DNA of 64,000 bases, from positions 23,481,849 through 23,545,848 of the forward strand of contig CM038702.1 of NCBI GenBank assembly GCA_021613375.1, given 5' to 3'. This DNA comes from Megaleporinus macrocephalus. Taxonomy: Eukaryota > Chordata > Actinopteri > Characiformes > Anostomidae. The translations under genes and the position numbers were made by a program. This document shows, in pieces, positions 46,606 through 59,600 of this stretch; position 1 is the stretch's first letter, and every line of letters begins with the position of its first letter. A model generated the notes under the pieces. It ran no database searches and was not told the origin of the DNA. It was given only the letters and a program-made list of their open reading frames with translations.

Positions 46606-47261
46606 GTTTTTAATGTTATGGTGAATCGTTTTATACATTTACATAAACAGTTTGCATGTAAGAAGGGAGTAGAGTGTTAATCACTCATTTAGCCAGCCAG
46701 ACACACAGAATCACACACCCAGTTTGTGCTCTCAGTCAGTGCAGACCACATCAAGCAACAGCCTTGGCAACAGACTTAGCAGGATGTTTGTGACCGTCTA
46801 GTACTGTGTCCACCTTGAGATAAACTTTCTTTCACTCTCACTCGTGTTTCTCTCACTTTTTCTCTCTCTTTAGTATCTGATTATCTTTGTTTTTTTCCTG
46901 GCCAGATGAGTGAGAACGCTTCAAGCTCCTGATCACTATGGTCACTCTGATTGCATCTTTGAGTTGTGGCTTGGAAAAAAGGACATGAATAAAAGAAAAT
47001 TCGTATTCTTTTCCAGATACTTATCTTCAGTTGAGGTACATGCATGTTTTTGTCTTGTGTGGTCTCCTGTGGCTTAAATGTATTGTCACAAAAATCCAGT
47101 GACACTAAACAAGAAGAGACATTTAAAGACAAAGTTCAGTATCTGTATCAGACAACATGAAGCAGAGCTTGGCATGTAAAGACAAACAGATTTGTACAGT
47201 GTTGGTGTATATTTAAATGTTTAATAAAAAGTTTTAATTAAAAAAAGGTGTTAAACACATT

Positions 47262-47340
47262 TATAATAATAATAATAATAATAATAACAACAATAATAAT
47301 AACACAAGTAGTACTGGTAATAATACTACTAATAATAATA
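47262..47340. repeat. Interrupted (AAT)n microsatellite
   Basis: AAT/AAC repeats with interruptions. Confidence 0.9.
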
Positions 47341-48026
47341 TTTACGCTTAGAAGTAAATTGCTAATAAAACAATACTGAAATAAACCTAGTGATAAATGA
47401 ACTGAGGGAGAACATTTTTTGGAGAACCCTTTCAGAATACTCACTTTTTTAACCTGAATACCTAAATAATGTTTTTTATATAAAGGGTACAAGAATTTAT
47501 AAACTTTTGCTTCAGAAACTGGAGCCAAAGAGTTGTTTTGAATGGACTGTATGAAATATATCAGTCTCATAAAGAAAGGGGTGAGATAGGACATTTGGCA
47601 ATAACAAAGTGCAATAATTATCTGTTATTTAATTAAAAATCTTACTCCGGAATGTAAATCAGAAACTGTGGACACTTTTCAGTTTTTGACTTCTGTGCAC
47701 TTTTTGTATAAACTTGAGTTCAATGTTTGTGAAAGTACACGAAGTAGACAAATTCATTTATTAGTGCCATCTAGTGCTTGGTGACACTCTAATGTCTATA
47801 TGTCTTTCTCTATCACTATAACACAAACTGTGGATTATGAATGTATTGGAGTAAATAAATAGATTTAAATTGGATGGAAAAAGTTTGCTATGGTGCTGTT
47901 TTTCAAATCAACAATACAAGCACAAATGTATTGTAAACAGAAGTAATCTGGAAAATAAAAGATGAGAAAAATAGTAATGTTGGCAGCTTTAACTCAAAAG
48001 TACCATTCAGAGGTGGACGGCACAAG

Positions 48027-48028
<2 letters not shown>

Positions 48029-48099
<71 letters not shown>
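48029..48099. repeat. (GT)n microsatellite with one interruption
   Basis: GT run broken once by 'atg' at about 48061. Confidence 0.95.
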
Positions 48100-48101
<2 letters not shown>

Positions 48102-51100
48102 GGTGTGCATGTTGCCATTTAGGAACAATACGAAATGATTCATAATGGCCTGTACTGAGAATAGCTGGAGATGAAAATATCAAAAAAACATTCTTGGAGC
48201 TGACTTTGATTGGTCTGTTTTTCTCTAACATGTGGGGGAGGGAAAGTCAGAGCGAAACCGTCATCAACCCAGTCATTCTGATCCGCTCCTCCACTTCCTC
48301 TGCGAGTGTATGAGTGTGTGTGTGTCTGTGCGTGCACACACACTTTTTTTTTTTACAGTGTGTCTTAGTCAGGAAATATCTGGCTTTACATGTTAAAGGA
48401 TCTCTATAGCTTTGTCATATAAGCTTACTGATATACAAAAGTTTTCATTTATTTTATTTCACCCTTCACTTATTTTATTTTCAGGCAAAAGTACGGATGT
48501 TATTTATTTTTCTGGAGATATTTTTGAGATTGAATATAAAACAATCCTCTTGCATGAAAAAGGGAAAAGCCAAAAAAACATTGAAAATGAACATTGGACT
48601 CCTAATTTCAGACACCTAATAACCATGCAAGACCCTGTAAACCACTAAAACTATGACTATCATTACTTGTAGCTTTCATCTCTGAGAGTCAGGAGAAAAT
48701 CAAGCTCCACTCTTGCTTCAGATCTAAAGAAATCCACAGGTGCTCATACTCATCCCTCCACTGTGGTCTGAAAATATGTGTAGCTGTCAAGAAATTGTTG
48801 AAAAATAGAAATAGACATAAAATGACATTTCCAGATCAAGAAAATTTGTGATCACTATCTATCATTCTTGGCACATAGAACACACAAATAAATTCCTACT
48901 GATTACTGAAGTTTTCTAGAAAGCAGTGAAACAGTGATCTTAAATCATAGAATTTTCCAAACATTTGAAAATTTTCTCACTTTCCATTGTTGGACAGTTA
49001 TCATCACATAGGACACAGCTGGACACTTACAAGGTGTACCTTTGGGTGGGTGTCTCACCCGGCGAATGAGTGCAGGTACATGTTAATGAAGCTAATAAAT
49101 TTGAAGCTCTGTATATAGTATACGCTCTGGCTCATTTCCCACAGGTTTAGCTGTGGATGTTGATGATTATGTCTCCACTTTGTGAACTAAGTGACATTGA
49201 TGGGTTTGAAATGCACTCAGGGTCCCCAAAGACCCTTACACACACACACCCTGTCCTTCAGCCGTCTGCTGGGCCTAGTGTTGGGTTACGGCACAGGGAC
49301 AGGAAGGCCAAGTTCACCGTCAGGAGCACAGCTTGCAGACTGTGTGGGTGTGTATGTTTATGCGTGTGCATAGTTGATTCCGTTCACACTGCATTTGCAA
49401 CTTCAGCATCATCATAATTTTATGATTTTTTATTATATGTTTTTAGTAACTAGGGGAGAGCCTCTACACTCTACCATCACCCTAAACTCTCTCTCTCTCT
49501 CTCTCTCTACTAGAATAGTAAATTGCAGCTTAGAGGCTTCTGTAACTTGCACATCACGGAAACTTGGAATTATAATTAGCATTATTTGTCGTTTGTGATG
49601 TATGTTTGTCCATTTTTATAACTGCCAGTATGTCATACAATGTCAGAAACCAAAAAACAAAAAAACAAAAAACAAAGATCTTCAGACACTAAACATTAAT
49701 TTATTCATTTGACAGCTAGTTTTTCACAATTTATTTCTGGATAAGTAAAGTGACAGTTGTCATTTTCCCCTGGGTGCTGGAGACCTGGAGGTTGAGGACG
49801 CTATGGTGTTCCATTCTCATATTGTCACTGTCCATTAAAGCTATTGGACAAGCATTAGTGACGGAACCATTATATGAGAAAACGAAGGCAAGAAAATGAG
49901 AGGGGAAAAGAAAGAGAGAAAGAGAGACATATGTGTTTAGTCTATTAAAAGAGACAGAAGGGGAGGCACTGTGAGTGACCTTGAGATCCAGTTACACTAA
50001 CACATGAACAGCCGCATCATTGGGGGTCACACACACTGACCCTGCACAGTCAAGACGGGTCTCCCTATGACCCTCCCCACACACACTCCTGCTCACCCGC
50101 ACACACAAGGGAGCAGTTTTAGTTTTAGTTGGGGAGATAATTCTTAGATTTAAATCTACAGATATCAAACTATACCCTCCAAATAAAGTGGAAAAACAAG
50201 AGTTAAGCAGATTTTAAACCAATTTTATTGCACAGTTAATTCAAAGTATCTTGGCGGTCTACTAAATGTATTCAAATGTTTCATTGTTGCTATGTCGCTT
50301 ATGTGTTGTTTTTATGTCACTGAGAGTCTGTTGAGTCTTTGTCTAATCTGTCTGAATGTGTTCTGAACACAAAAAGTGATACCAAATTCAGTGAAGGATA
50401 ACAATGAAAATGAATATAGGATAACAGTGGAAATGGTGGTAGTGTATTGCTGGAAAGGAGTTTAGGACATCAACGGAAAACAGGTGTAGTATAACAGTTA
50501 AAAACAAGTATAACAGTGAAGATAGGTGTAGGATATACTCATACATGTCTCCCATTCAGGCAACCATGCTTGGCTGAAAATGCACACTCCCTTTATTTTC
50601 TTTTTTGTACTGTTTTTTGCAAATAAATAAATCTAGGGAAATGGTAAGATAACTCTGTTCACCTGTGGTCATTTACACAGGCCTCAATTCCATAAGCATG
50701 GGAAAAGAGGGATTAGACAAAGAGTGACAGGAAGGGGATGAATATAGGACTATGAATTTACACTCACTTCTAAATATACAGAGTTTGGACCAATAAGAAA
50801 TAGCTGGAATATTTAACCACTGTGCACTGCTTTTTTAGATGTTTAGCTGTCTGTAGGTGAATTTTTTTGCGATTAAATCTGTGAACTGGTAAACTAATGT
50901 TTTAACACTAAAAGTGAATACAAACAATCGTGTACTGCCCAGCAGGCTGGCTGAGACGAGACATTTTGATTCACTGACTGACTTAATGACTGATACACTT
51001 TGTTGAAACATGCATGCGTGAGGAGTATAACTAGTCCGCAATTGATGGAGGTAATGCACATTAAGTTGGCTTGCCAGGTCACCATTTGTCCCATAGAAGA

Positions 51101-51753
51101 ACACTGTATTAACTACTTGATAAGCACTCAAATTTGCACATAAAAAAATGCACATAATGCTAAAGGATTTATAATAGTACTACTTAACCTTCAAATGTGG
51201 GATATGGGATTTGAGGGGTGACATGTACCAAAAGTTGCAGAGGACAGAGCATACAGCTTGTTAGTCTGACAGAAGTAGGCTTGCCTAGTCTTGTTTATTA
51301 CCTTTTGTTGTTTATTGGCCAGAGACAGGGATCAGACTAACTGTTCTGGGGTAAATACCCAGTTACTTCAGCTTGGTTGTTTTACTACAGTCAGTCACAC
51401 TGAAGCAAACACGAAGTTTCAAAGCACATGTATTCACTTTTACAGATGGATTACAGAAGTAGCACAGCGGAATAAAACTAATGAAAATACATACTTATTA
51501 CTTTCTCAGGCAGTTATACATGTGCAATAGGATTAAGTCCTGTTTTTTCCAAGAATATTTTTCTGATTATACCAGCAGGTGTGTAACTTGTTCTTTGTTA
51601 CTGGGGAACATTTGTTCCCCACAAAACCTCGCAAGGAGCAAGGGAACAGGTTGGTGTCTATATACGCAAGGTGATTACAAACAGGTACATTCAATATTTA
51701 GGGGCTGTCATGAATAGGAGGACACGTAATGGTGAAGTCTTCCAGCGGGGTGT

Positions 51754-51793
51754 TCTGGTGAGTGTAGTCCGCAGGTCGAGCGGACTCACCAGA
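51754..51793. repeat. Hairpin with 14-bp stem
   Basis: The right arm 'gcggactcaccaga' (51780-51793) is complementary to the left arm 'tctggtgagt...ccgc' (51754-51772), which carries a 5-base insert. It lies in a small CpG-richer patch. Confidence 0.75.
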
Positions 51794-52626
51794 CGAGGCA
51801 GGCTGCGTGACATATACTGTACTGGTTCAGCTGGGTAATGAAATAGGATATTTCCTGTACAGATGCAATGTAGGTACTCTCATAATGTAGCTTTGTTGGA
51901 AAAACATTTGTTCTGTTCCAATGCATTTATTTTTGGCTGTGTGCTTAGTAAGATACGTAGGATAAAAGCCACGCAGTAAGTTAAGCTAGCTAAAGAAACT
52001 GACTATTTGGATTTGGGCCTGCACACTTCTAATCTCCTGTGTCTTACTATTGTGCACGAAAACATCACCTTTGACGCATTTTTGACACGTAAACTGCTTA
52101 ATTTACTCAGTATCTTATTAGTTTCAAGATATGTAGGTTTACCTGAATGATTAAATATTAATTCTTCCTCAACTTTATTCAATATATTTTTCATATATTT
52201 TCTAATTGTTTTGAAAGCTAAAAAAATAAATTACTGTACATTAATTAAGAGGAGTCTGTCAGGAGAAAACTATTCTCAGTTTGGCCATAAAACTGAGCCT
52301 CAATTTGGCAATGACATGCCCACTTAGCACCTCAGTCTGTGAACACGAGGTCAAAGTGTATGTGTAAGTGTGTGTGTTTGTGTGTGTGCGTATGTTTTGA
52401 CTGTGCTAAAAAGCTCCATTAGGACTTTAATGTGAGTGTTGACCTGTGGATTATTCCCAGGGCTCACCTCTCCTATAACTCAGTCAGCACTCATTAGAAC
52501 GACACCCACACGGACGTGCACACACACGCAGTTAAATGGGTGCTGACGGCGGTGGGTCAGTGGCCGTTATGAGTGGCCGGTCATTTTCAAGAGTGAAGTA
52601 CACTGATGGCTTGAGCAGCTGTAGTA

Positions 52627-53033
52627 TTTTCTTTTCTCTTTTTCTCTCTCTTTTTCTCTCTCTCCATCTTATCCTCTGAATTCTCCTCCTTCTCTCTATT
52701 CTTTACTGGTTTCTAATTGTTCAATTTGTCTCTCTCCTCCCTTCTTCTTTATCTGTCTTTCTGTTTGTTTTTCTCTTTTCTTTCTCTATTCTCTATGTTG
52801 TCTCTTGTTCTCTTTCTCTTTCCATCTCTTTCTCTGTATCTGTTTCTCTGTTTCTCTCTCTCCCCATCTCTGTAAGTATGATTCTCCATCTTTCTCATTC
52901 TCTTTCTCCTTCTCTCGTGCTCTCTCTCCCACTCCATCTCTCTCTATCTTTCTCCTTTACTCTCTAATTTTATTTCTCTGTCCCTATCCCATCACTCTGT
53001 CTGTTTCTCTTCTCTCTCTCTCTTTCTTTCTTT
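52627..53033. repeat. 400-bp polypyrimidine tract
   Basis: Almost all C/T with many 'tctctttctc'-type repeats. Complementary-strand frames are Arg/Glu/Lys-rich artefacts. Confidence 0.9.
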
Positions 53034-54079
53034 GAACTGGCCGCAACATTGTGTGACTTTAGGGCCTTTTCCAATGTTTTGTCCTAGGCTTTGTTTGCTG
53101 CGTCTGTGTTAGACATCGAGTGGCAGTAAATAGATGAAGCTAATTCCCAGATGTTGTTCCCATGACCCCAAGGATAGAGAGCAACGATGAGTGAGAGAGA
53201 GAAAGAGAGAGAGAGAGAAGGAGTCAATGAGTGTCTGGACCTCCCTACTGTTTTTTTTGAGACACTAAACAGTAGTGCTACAGTTACAGATCAGAGGTCA
53301 TAGTTCAAAGGCTGAAGTTGGGTTACTGTGACAATGACACAGGTGTGCTATTGAACACACACACACCTGTGGAGTATGGCCTTCTTTCCAATTAAGAATA
53401 CGTACAAACACACGTGCACATGTACTCGGTCATGACCATTCCGTGAACTTGATGTAGTGAGGGGATTCACTTTCACTGGCATGTGTGTATGTGGAATAGA
53501 GATTCTGAATGTGTTCCTATCTTTGTGCAAGAGAAAGTGTATCCAGTTTTTGCACTATGCAGCAGGTGCGAAAACAGGCCAAGCTTTGTGATCATCTCCC
53601 TGTAGACTGGATGTTATGTCTGTGTGCGTGTCCGTGTGTGTACGCGCGTCTAAAGACATCTGTTTTTACTTAGACGAGTGTGACAGGCCAGAGGAAATGA
53701 CCAGAGCCCTCTCACCTGACACACACACCAACACAAGAGACCAAATTTTTGTGTCTGTTTAATGAATTATGAAATCGATTCTGTTTAATGTGTGTTAACC
53801 TCTTACACCTACATGTAAGCCTACAGCTTCTCTCACTATGGACCATTATATGTCTGATAACATGGACCAGCTGCCTAAAACTTTAAAAAGTCACTGACAA
53901 TGAGTGCACCATTAAAAAGCCAGTTACAACCAACAGTTTTAGTTAATGCATATAAATGTATAAAGCTCAACGTCTGTTTGGGTCCCAAATTGTAAAACCC
54001 CATTTCTAAAAACATTATGAATGGTATGAAAAAAGGTAACTTTATATAAAAATAACTTGAAAATTCATGATCTATGGGA

Positions 54080-54835
54080 TGTAAAACTAAAACTAGATGG
54101 CTGCAATCCTCAAACCCTAAGGTGCCGCTGCATTAAAAACAGACATGATTCTGTAGTGGAAATCACTACATGGGTTCAGGAGCACTTTCAAAACCATTGT
54201 CTCTGAAGACAATCCACAAATACAAGTTAAAACTACCAAACATAGAAGAAGCTGTATGTAAACAGGAGCAAGGAAGCTGACTAATGAAATTTAAAGTTCT
54301 TTGGTTTGAGAAATCAGAATCTGAAATTATGTTTGAAAATGATGGACATCCTCACAGACTAAAAGAGGAGAGGGACTATTGGGCTTTGAAGATATGGGGA
54401 GGCATAAGTGCACATGGCATGGGTGATGTGCATACCTGTAAAGTCAACATTAATGCTGAATGATATGTATAGATTTTGGAGCAAAATGCTCTTTTTCAGA
54501 ATGTATCTTGCTCATTAATGACATGGTCAAAGAACATTTTGCATTAGAACAGAATGGCTCTGTAGTAAAACAGTGTGGATCCGCCTGTAGTTCAGACCTG
54601 TCTTCTGTTGAAAACATTTGGTACATTGTGAAAGAAAAAAATACATTGAAGTAGACCCAAAACTTTTGAGCAGCAGAAATGCAAAAATTGTGAGGAAAAT
54701 TTTCAATTTCAAAACTACAGCAATCATCTCAGTTATCAAACACTCACAAAGTAAGAAAACAGAGTGATGCAACAAAGTAGAACCTTTCTCAACTATTTTG
54801 AAACGTGTTGTTGACTTTTCAATAAAACATTAATC
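54080..54835 (+). pseudogene. Decayed Tc1/mariner-type transposase (third family)
   Basis: Recognisable in order on the + strand: 'aaactagatggctgcaatcc' (54089), 'cattaaaaacagacatgatt' (54132), 'agaggagagggactattggg' (54363), 'agtgcacatggcatgggtga' (54408), 'gttgaaaacatttggtacat' (54607, the N-P-I-E-N-I-W region) and 'tgttgacttttcaataaa' (54809). These match a fish Tc1-type family I recall. A segment covering the second catalytic Asp region appears deleted around 54490-54540, and frames are broken everywhere. No terminal repeats are identified. Confidence 0.7.
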
Positions 54836-55596
54836 AAGGCATGGTTTACACTAACCTTTCTTGGAATAAACAGATTTGTCAGTAATCAGAATTAGTTTCC
54901 TGCCTTTAGTGTCACACAGTTTCCTTTACTTTCACTTACTCTATCCTGCATTGTGGATGTTTACTTAATATGCTCAAAAAACACACATGAAAGTACAACA
55001 ATTATTTTAGTTTAATTGCTTTGTCTGTAATTGTGATTTAGATAATGATTAGATCACAATGTATTAGTAATCAGTGCAGAAATCTAAATAGTTCCAAAAA
55101 ATTCAATTACCTTTTCTTGAAACTATAGTCCCCTGAAAGGTTCTAATTTATAAATTTAACTTGTTTCACAAAATTGAGATGCTTGTAACTGTTGTGACTG
55201 TGTTTCAAGCTAGTTTCAAGACTCATGCTTTGTATGATGTAACTCATGTACAATCTAGATTTATTTCAAACTACAATTGCAAAAACATTTCACATTGTAA
55301 AACCGTATTAAATGTAGCTGGATTTATTAGATGAATTAGAAGAATTGTCTGGGCACATGTGGCTAGATGTGGCAATAGGTAATTTAAATATTTGTGTCGT
55401 AATACTAAAGAATCTGCAGTTCTAACAAAAATGAGTCTTAAGATGCATTTGTATTACTGTATATTTTGAGGATAAAATCATTACATTTTGATGGAAAACA
55501 ATTGTATCTTTTAAATGGTATTAATTGGGCTTAACATACCTGGAACATGAACTACCAGTGTAGAAAAATAGACTGTGGTTGATTTTCAGGTTGATG
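54836..55596. other. AT-rich non-coding stretch
   Basis: Nothing recognised. Confidence 0.5.
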
Positions 55597-55975
55597 TAGG
55601 GCTGGGTGATAAAACGATAATGATAATGAAAACTATCGCGAAATAATGTTTCCTAGATAGAACTTTAAGACATTGTTTATAGAAACTTGATAGAATTAAG
55701 TTCGGTCCATGTTTTGTGAGACAACACGAATAGCCAATGAGAATGAGAATAGCACCGCCCCAAACCAATCAAGTGCTTGAACTAGAGTTCCAGCCATTTC
55801 ATGTTTGGTTAAAGCACACAGCACAGAGTGTAAGCGTAGTGGCATCTTAACCCACGTGCTAGTAATTTGGTTACTGCAAGCATGTACACTTGAGCAGTGA
55901 GAACGAAATAAGAGAAAATGACAAGAGAAAACGTTAATGTGAGCGACACCATTCCCGCAGAACACACCTCAACGG
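55597..55975 (-). mobile_element. hAT-like element, copy 2 of the 21351 repeat
   Basis: The left boundary is a hAT-style terminus, 'tagggctgggtgataaaacg'. From about 55630 to 55975 the reverse complement is homologous to 21351-21680. The opposite terminus is not evident. Confidence 0.7.
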
Positions 55976-56579
55976 ACACAGTCCAAAGCTGAAGCACAAG
56001 GAAAATGCATGGCCATCCAAGACTTAATGTATTAAAGACATTAGGTTGACAACTATGAATAGCCTTAAAACTGGCAGATTTGTTAGAAATGAACTAACAA
56101 GAGACATTTCTTTTTCTTTTAACAGGGAACTGTTTGAGACATCTATGACTGGCTTATTGTTTATGAAACGGAAGAGAAGGCAAGAGAAAGAGAGTGAAAA
56201 TGTGAGACTTTCTGTTTCTGACATTTTTACCAAAACAGCACAAGCATTTTGGTTTTGCGTGAAAACTGTAAGGTATAAAAAAGGGAAAGAAACTGAGCAT
56301 ATTTATTTCCATCTCAAGTGTCTTTTCTATTTGTCTCTGTGAAGTTTAAGGCACTAATGTAAAAAAAACTTTTGCAAAAAAACAATTGTATATACACAAC
56401 GAATTCTAGCACATGCTAGATGGCTGTGCAGACCACAAACCAGTTTCACTGCTGAGCAAAAATGTCAAAGTGCAGCATATGTTATATGCGTGTTAACCAT
56501 CTTCTGGTCCACAGCTGCCTAAAGTTCCCATGGGTACCTTTAGATTGAACAGTAATCTATTTTTATGCCATATTGAAAT
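55976..56579. other. Non-coding stretch
   Basis: A 98-residue open frame at 56046-56342 is not recognised and is probably chance or repeat-derived. Confidence 0.45.
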
Positions 56580-56660
56580 TAGGGACGTACAGATCCAGTA
56601 CTTAGTAATGATATTGCTCTGATACGGGCCAAAAACACTGCACTGGGTATTGAAAGTGAA
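56580..56660 (+). mobile_element. hAT-like left terminus
   Basis: 'tagggacgtacagatccagt' then 'gatacgggccaaaaacactg' resembles the left end of a fish hAT family. The right end was not located; the element may extend to about 57080. Confidence 0.5.
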
Positions 56661-59600
56661 AAAAATGTATAATCTAATATAATGCTCCCCTGGCCTCTTG
56701 TTAAGCCACCTCCAGCCTCCAAGGGGAAGAAGAGGGATTCACTGTGATGGACCCTGTTTAAAGAATACTCACATGTACCTCTCGCTCAGTTCACGCTACC
56801 ACATGCATGTGTTTCGTGATCGAGTAGGTGATCTTAAGCATTACTCTCCAGTTCAGTAACTTTCAGTTTGGCTGTCTGAAGTTAAAGCGCTCAGTGTATG
56901 TATTTAAGAAAAGTATTGGGAAATCTTCTATCTCCACTTCCCTGGCCTGACAAAGTAGTTAAAAAATGAAAGAGTAACAGTTTAGGCATTTTATTTCATG
57001 AATATTTGTATTCGGTGCTGCCAACTGCCCATTGGTGGTGCACTGGTTAAGTCCATGCAGCCTAATGTATTATTGACAGCTTAGTTGCTTAGTTGTTAAA
57101 TGACTTCAAAATACTTTTTAAATGTTTTGGTAACAAATCATAGTGATTATGATGATACATTTAAAACAAATATTGTAAACCTTATTTGCTTCTTAATATG
57201 TATATAATTTAGCCTTTTTGCTCCACACAAATATTAGTGTGCTCTAGTATGCTCTAGTCCTTCTTCAGTGGGCAATTTTTGACCACAGAGCTGCACTTGG
57301 CTAAATATTTATTGTATTAATTTATTTAGCAAGTTAGTGGTTCTGTGCTGTGCTAAAGATGGTCCACCATGCAAACAGTTTCTGGTCAGCAGTGATCATG
57401 TGGCCAGAAACTAACCAACATTGACTGGGAGAGAGGGGAGCTGATAAATTGTGCAGCAACAGATGATCTACAATCAGTAATTGTACAATGTATGGTAAAC
57501 CAAAAAATGTGGTGCATCTGTAAAGTCAATGGAGAGTGTGTATCAGTGAGAGAAACTACAAAAGGTAGTTTCTGTTCTTCATGTTGCCCAATGCTTTCTT
57601 ATCACATTGTATAGTAACTCAGTAGGTGCAAGCAAGTATCCAGGGAATCAGTAGCAATGAACACATCAAAGCACATTTGTGAAATAATAGTAACAATAAT
57701 AACAAATCAACTGTGAGATGCTATATATATATATTTAATTACTTTGATGTGGTTTCATTTGTCTTGATATGATATGAAGTTCATGTTGACATCTTTCTTT
57801 TTGTACCAGTTTAAATCCCCTAATTACAGTGTATATAGAGAAATTATGCATGTTGACAGTGTAAGGATATACACATGATGAGCCGATGGTCAAACAGAGG
57901 GCTATGTTTGGCACTCTGTTCAGGTGTTTAAATTACATTTGGGCCAAAAGAGTTTCAGAGTGATGTTTTAACAAGAAAACCTGTTAACCCTAACCCTACA
58001 GGAATTAAGGAAGGCAGTTTGATATGAGTCTTGAGGATAAATTACAAATAAATGAGATAAATGATTTGCATATAACTGTTGTATGCAAACAAAACTGAAA
58101 ATAAAAGTGAAAATTAAATTTCAAGAGTCAACAACTGAGAGGTTGTTTATATAAAAAAACCACTTGATTACTGTTTTAAACTTCTTGATTTATGGACAAA
58201 TGTGCTGTTAAATGCTGTTAAAAGTTGTTTTTATATGTAAATTGTATTGAAACAGCACTATAGACCACAAAAAACAGACGCTTCTGCACCTGATCTTAAT
58301 GTCCTTCCCTGAAATGCTTCCCCAGACATCAGCCCTTATCCTCATGGTTCCTTCTACAATGAAGTTTTGTTTTACTATCAAATTTAATTATGTACGGAGA
58401 TTGCCTGATAACATGTCCTCTAAGTGACCTCACAACCAGCTTGCACCCACACACGTATATTTAGGCGTAAATGGGTTATCACAATGAGGATGATAAAGGG
58501 AAATTCTAAAATAGTGTCATTTGGGGAATCTCCTCCTGCTTATCCTGTTTGAAGTGATAATGTAAAATCCCTTTATTGAGTGCTATTTTTGAGTAAATAC
58601 TTGTTTCAATAGTCACATTAAAATATTTGAAAAATAGTTTTTAAGTGCTTGCACTTTTGTCTTTTTCTCCATTCAGAAGTAACTAAGGCAAACTCTAACG
58701 CAAGTTACGCATGGCTTTAAGAAACAAAGTCTTTATATTTGTTGCTTTAAATTTAAAATGATGACTTATAATACTTTTTGTACCCATTTACCCGATTTGT
58801 ATTTTTTACAAGTACTAGTCACTAATGCAGTATTTTAGAACATTTATACTTGTTTATTTTTGGAAACCTAAACATGTGCTTTTTACTCATTTACATTTTC
58901 TAGAGAAAAATTTTTACTCCTTATGCTTTAATTAAGATATTCAAAGTGCCTACTGCAGTTATCAAAGATTAGAATAGTGTTACTTTATTTGTTAATAAAA
59001 TATCCAGACAGTTTATTTCTTGTTTATGAAGCTTTTTAAACAACATCTACACATCACCAAAAAGACCAGTTTTAATGAGACAATTATATAAACATTTCAT
59101 TTACATTGTGTAACTTTTTGACTTTCGCTGAAGTATATATTTTGCTGTACATCATTGTAATCATGGTGTGAACTTCAATTATGCCACATATTTGCATTTG
59201 TTTTGCAAAATGTATTTGGGTTTCATTTTCATTCATTGAAAAGTGCTTTCATTGATTTTTGTACATTTTATGCAAAAACTAACTGCTCAAAGAAAATGCA
59301 AATTATTCAGTTTTTAAGTTCAACAACACTGTGGAGTGTATATTTCTACTAACCGTTTCAGTCGAGCTGTTCAGGCAAACTAGATGTGCTTCATTAACCC
59401 CAGTAGAGCACTAGTGCAAAACAGGCACCTAACACATGCTCTCATATCCTCTTTTTATTAATAAAACTGTACAAAAGTATTGTTTTGAATGATCAATTAT
59501 TATTTTTTTTTTTAAACAGGGCCTCTGAAAGTTTCAGTATTAGTGCAACGGGGAATCTGACTAATGTTCAGTCTATTTAATACAGCCTAAAACACCAAGC

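Larger units (their letters stand above)
46606..54079. other. Long non-coding stretch
   Basis: No gene recognised. Includes the microsatellites listed, (CT)10 at 49490-49510, a GA run at 53187-53220 and the hairpin at 51754-51793. 48560-48990 has phrases that vaguely recall a decayed Tc1 element, not enough to call. Confidence 0.4.

Noticed and set aside
48560..48990. Possible decayed Tc1 element
   Set aside because: A few phrases recall a Tc1 gene, but order and length of similarity are not enough without an alignment.
52749..52937. Arg/Glu/Lys-rich frame opposite the CT tract
   Set aside because: Low-complexity shadow of the polypyrimidine tract.
57980..57998. Interstitial telomere-like motif (taaccctaaccct)
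   Set aside because: Only about two units; too short to be meaningful.
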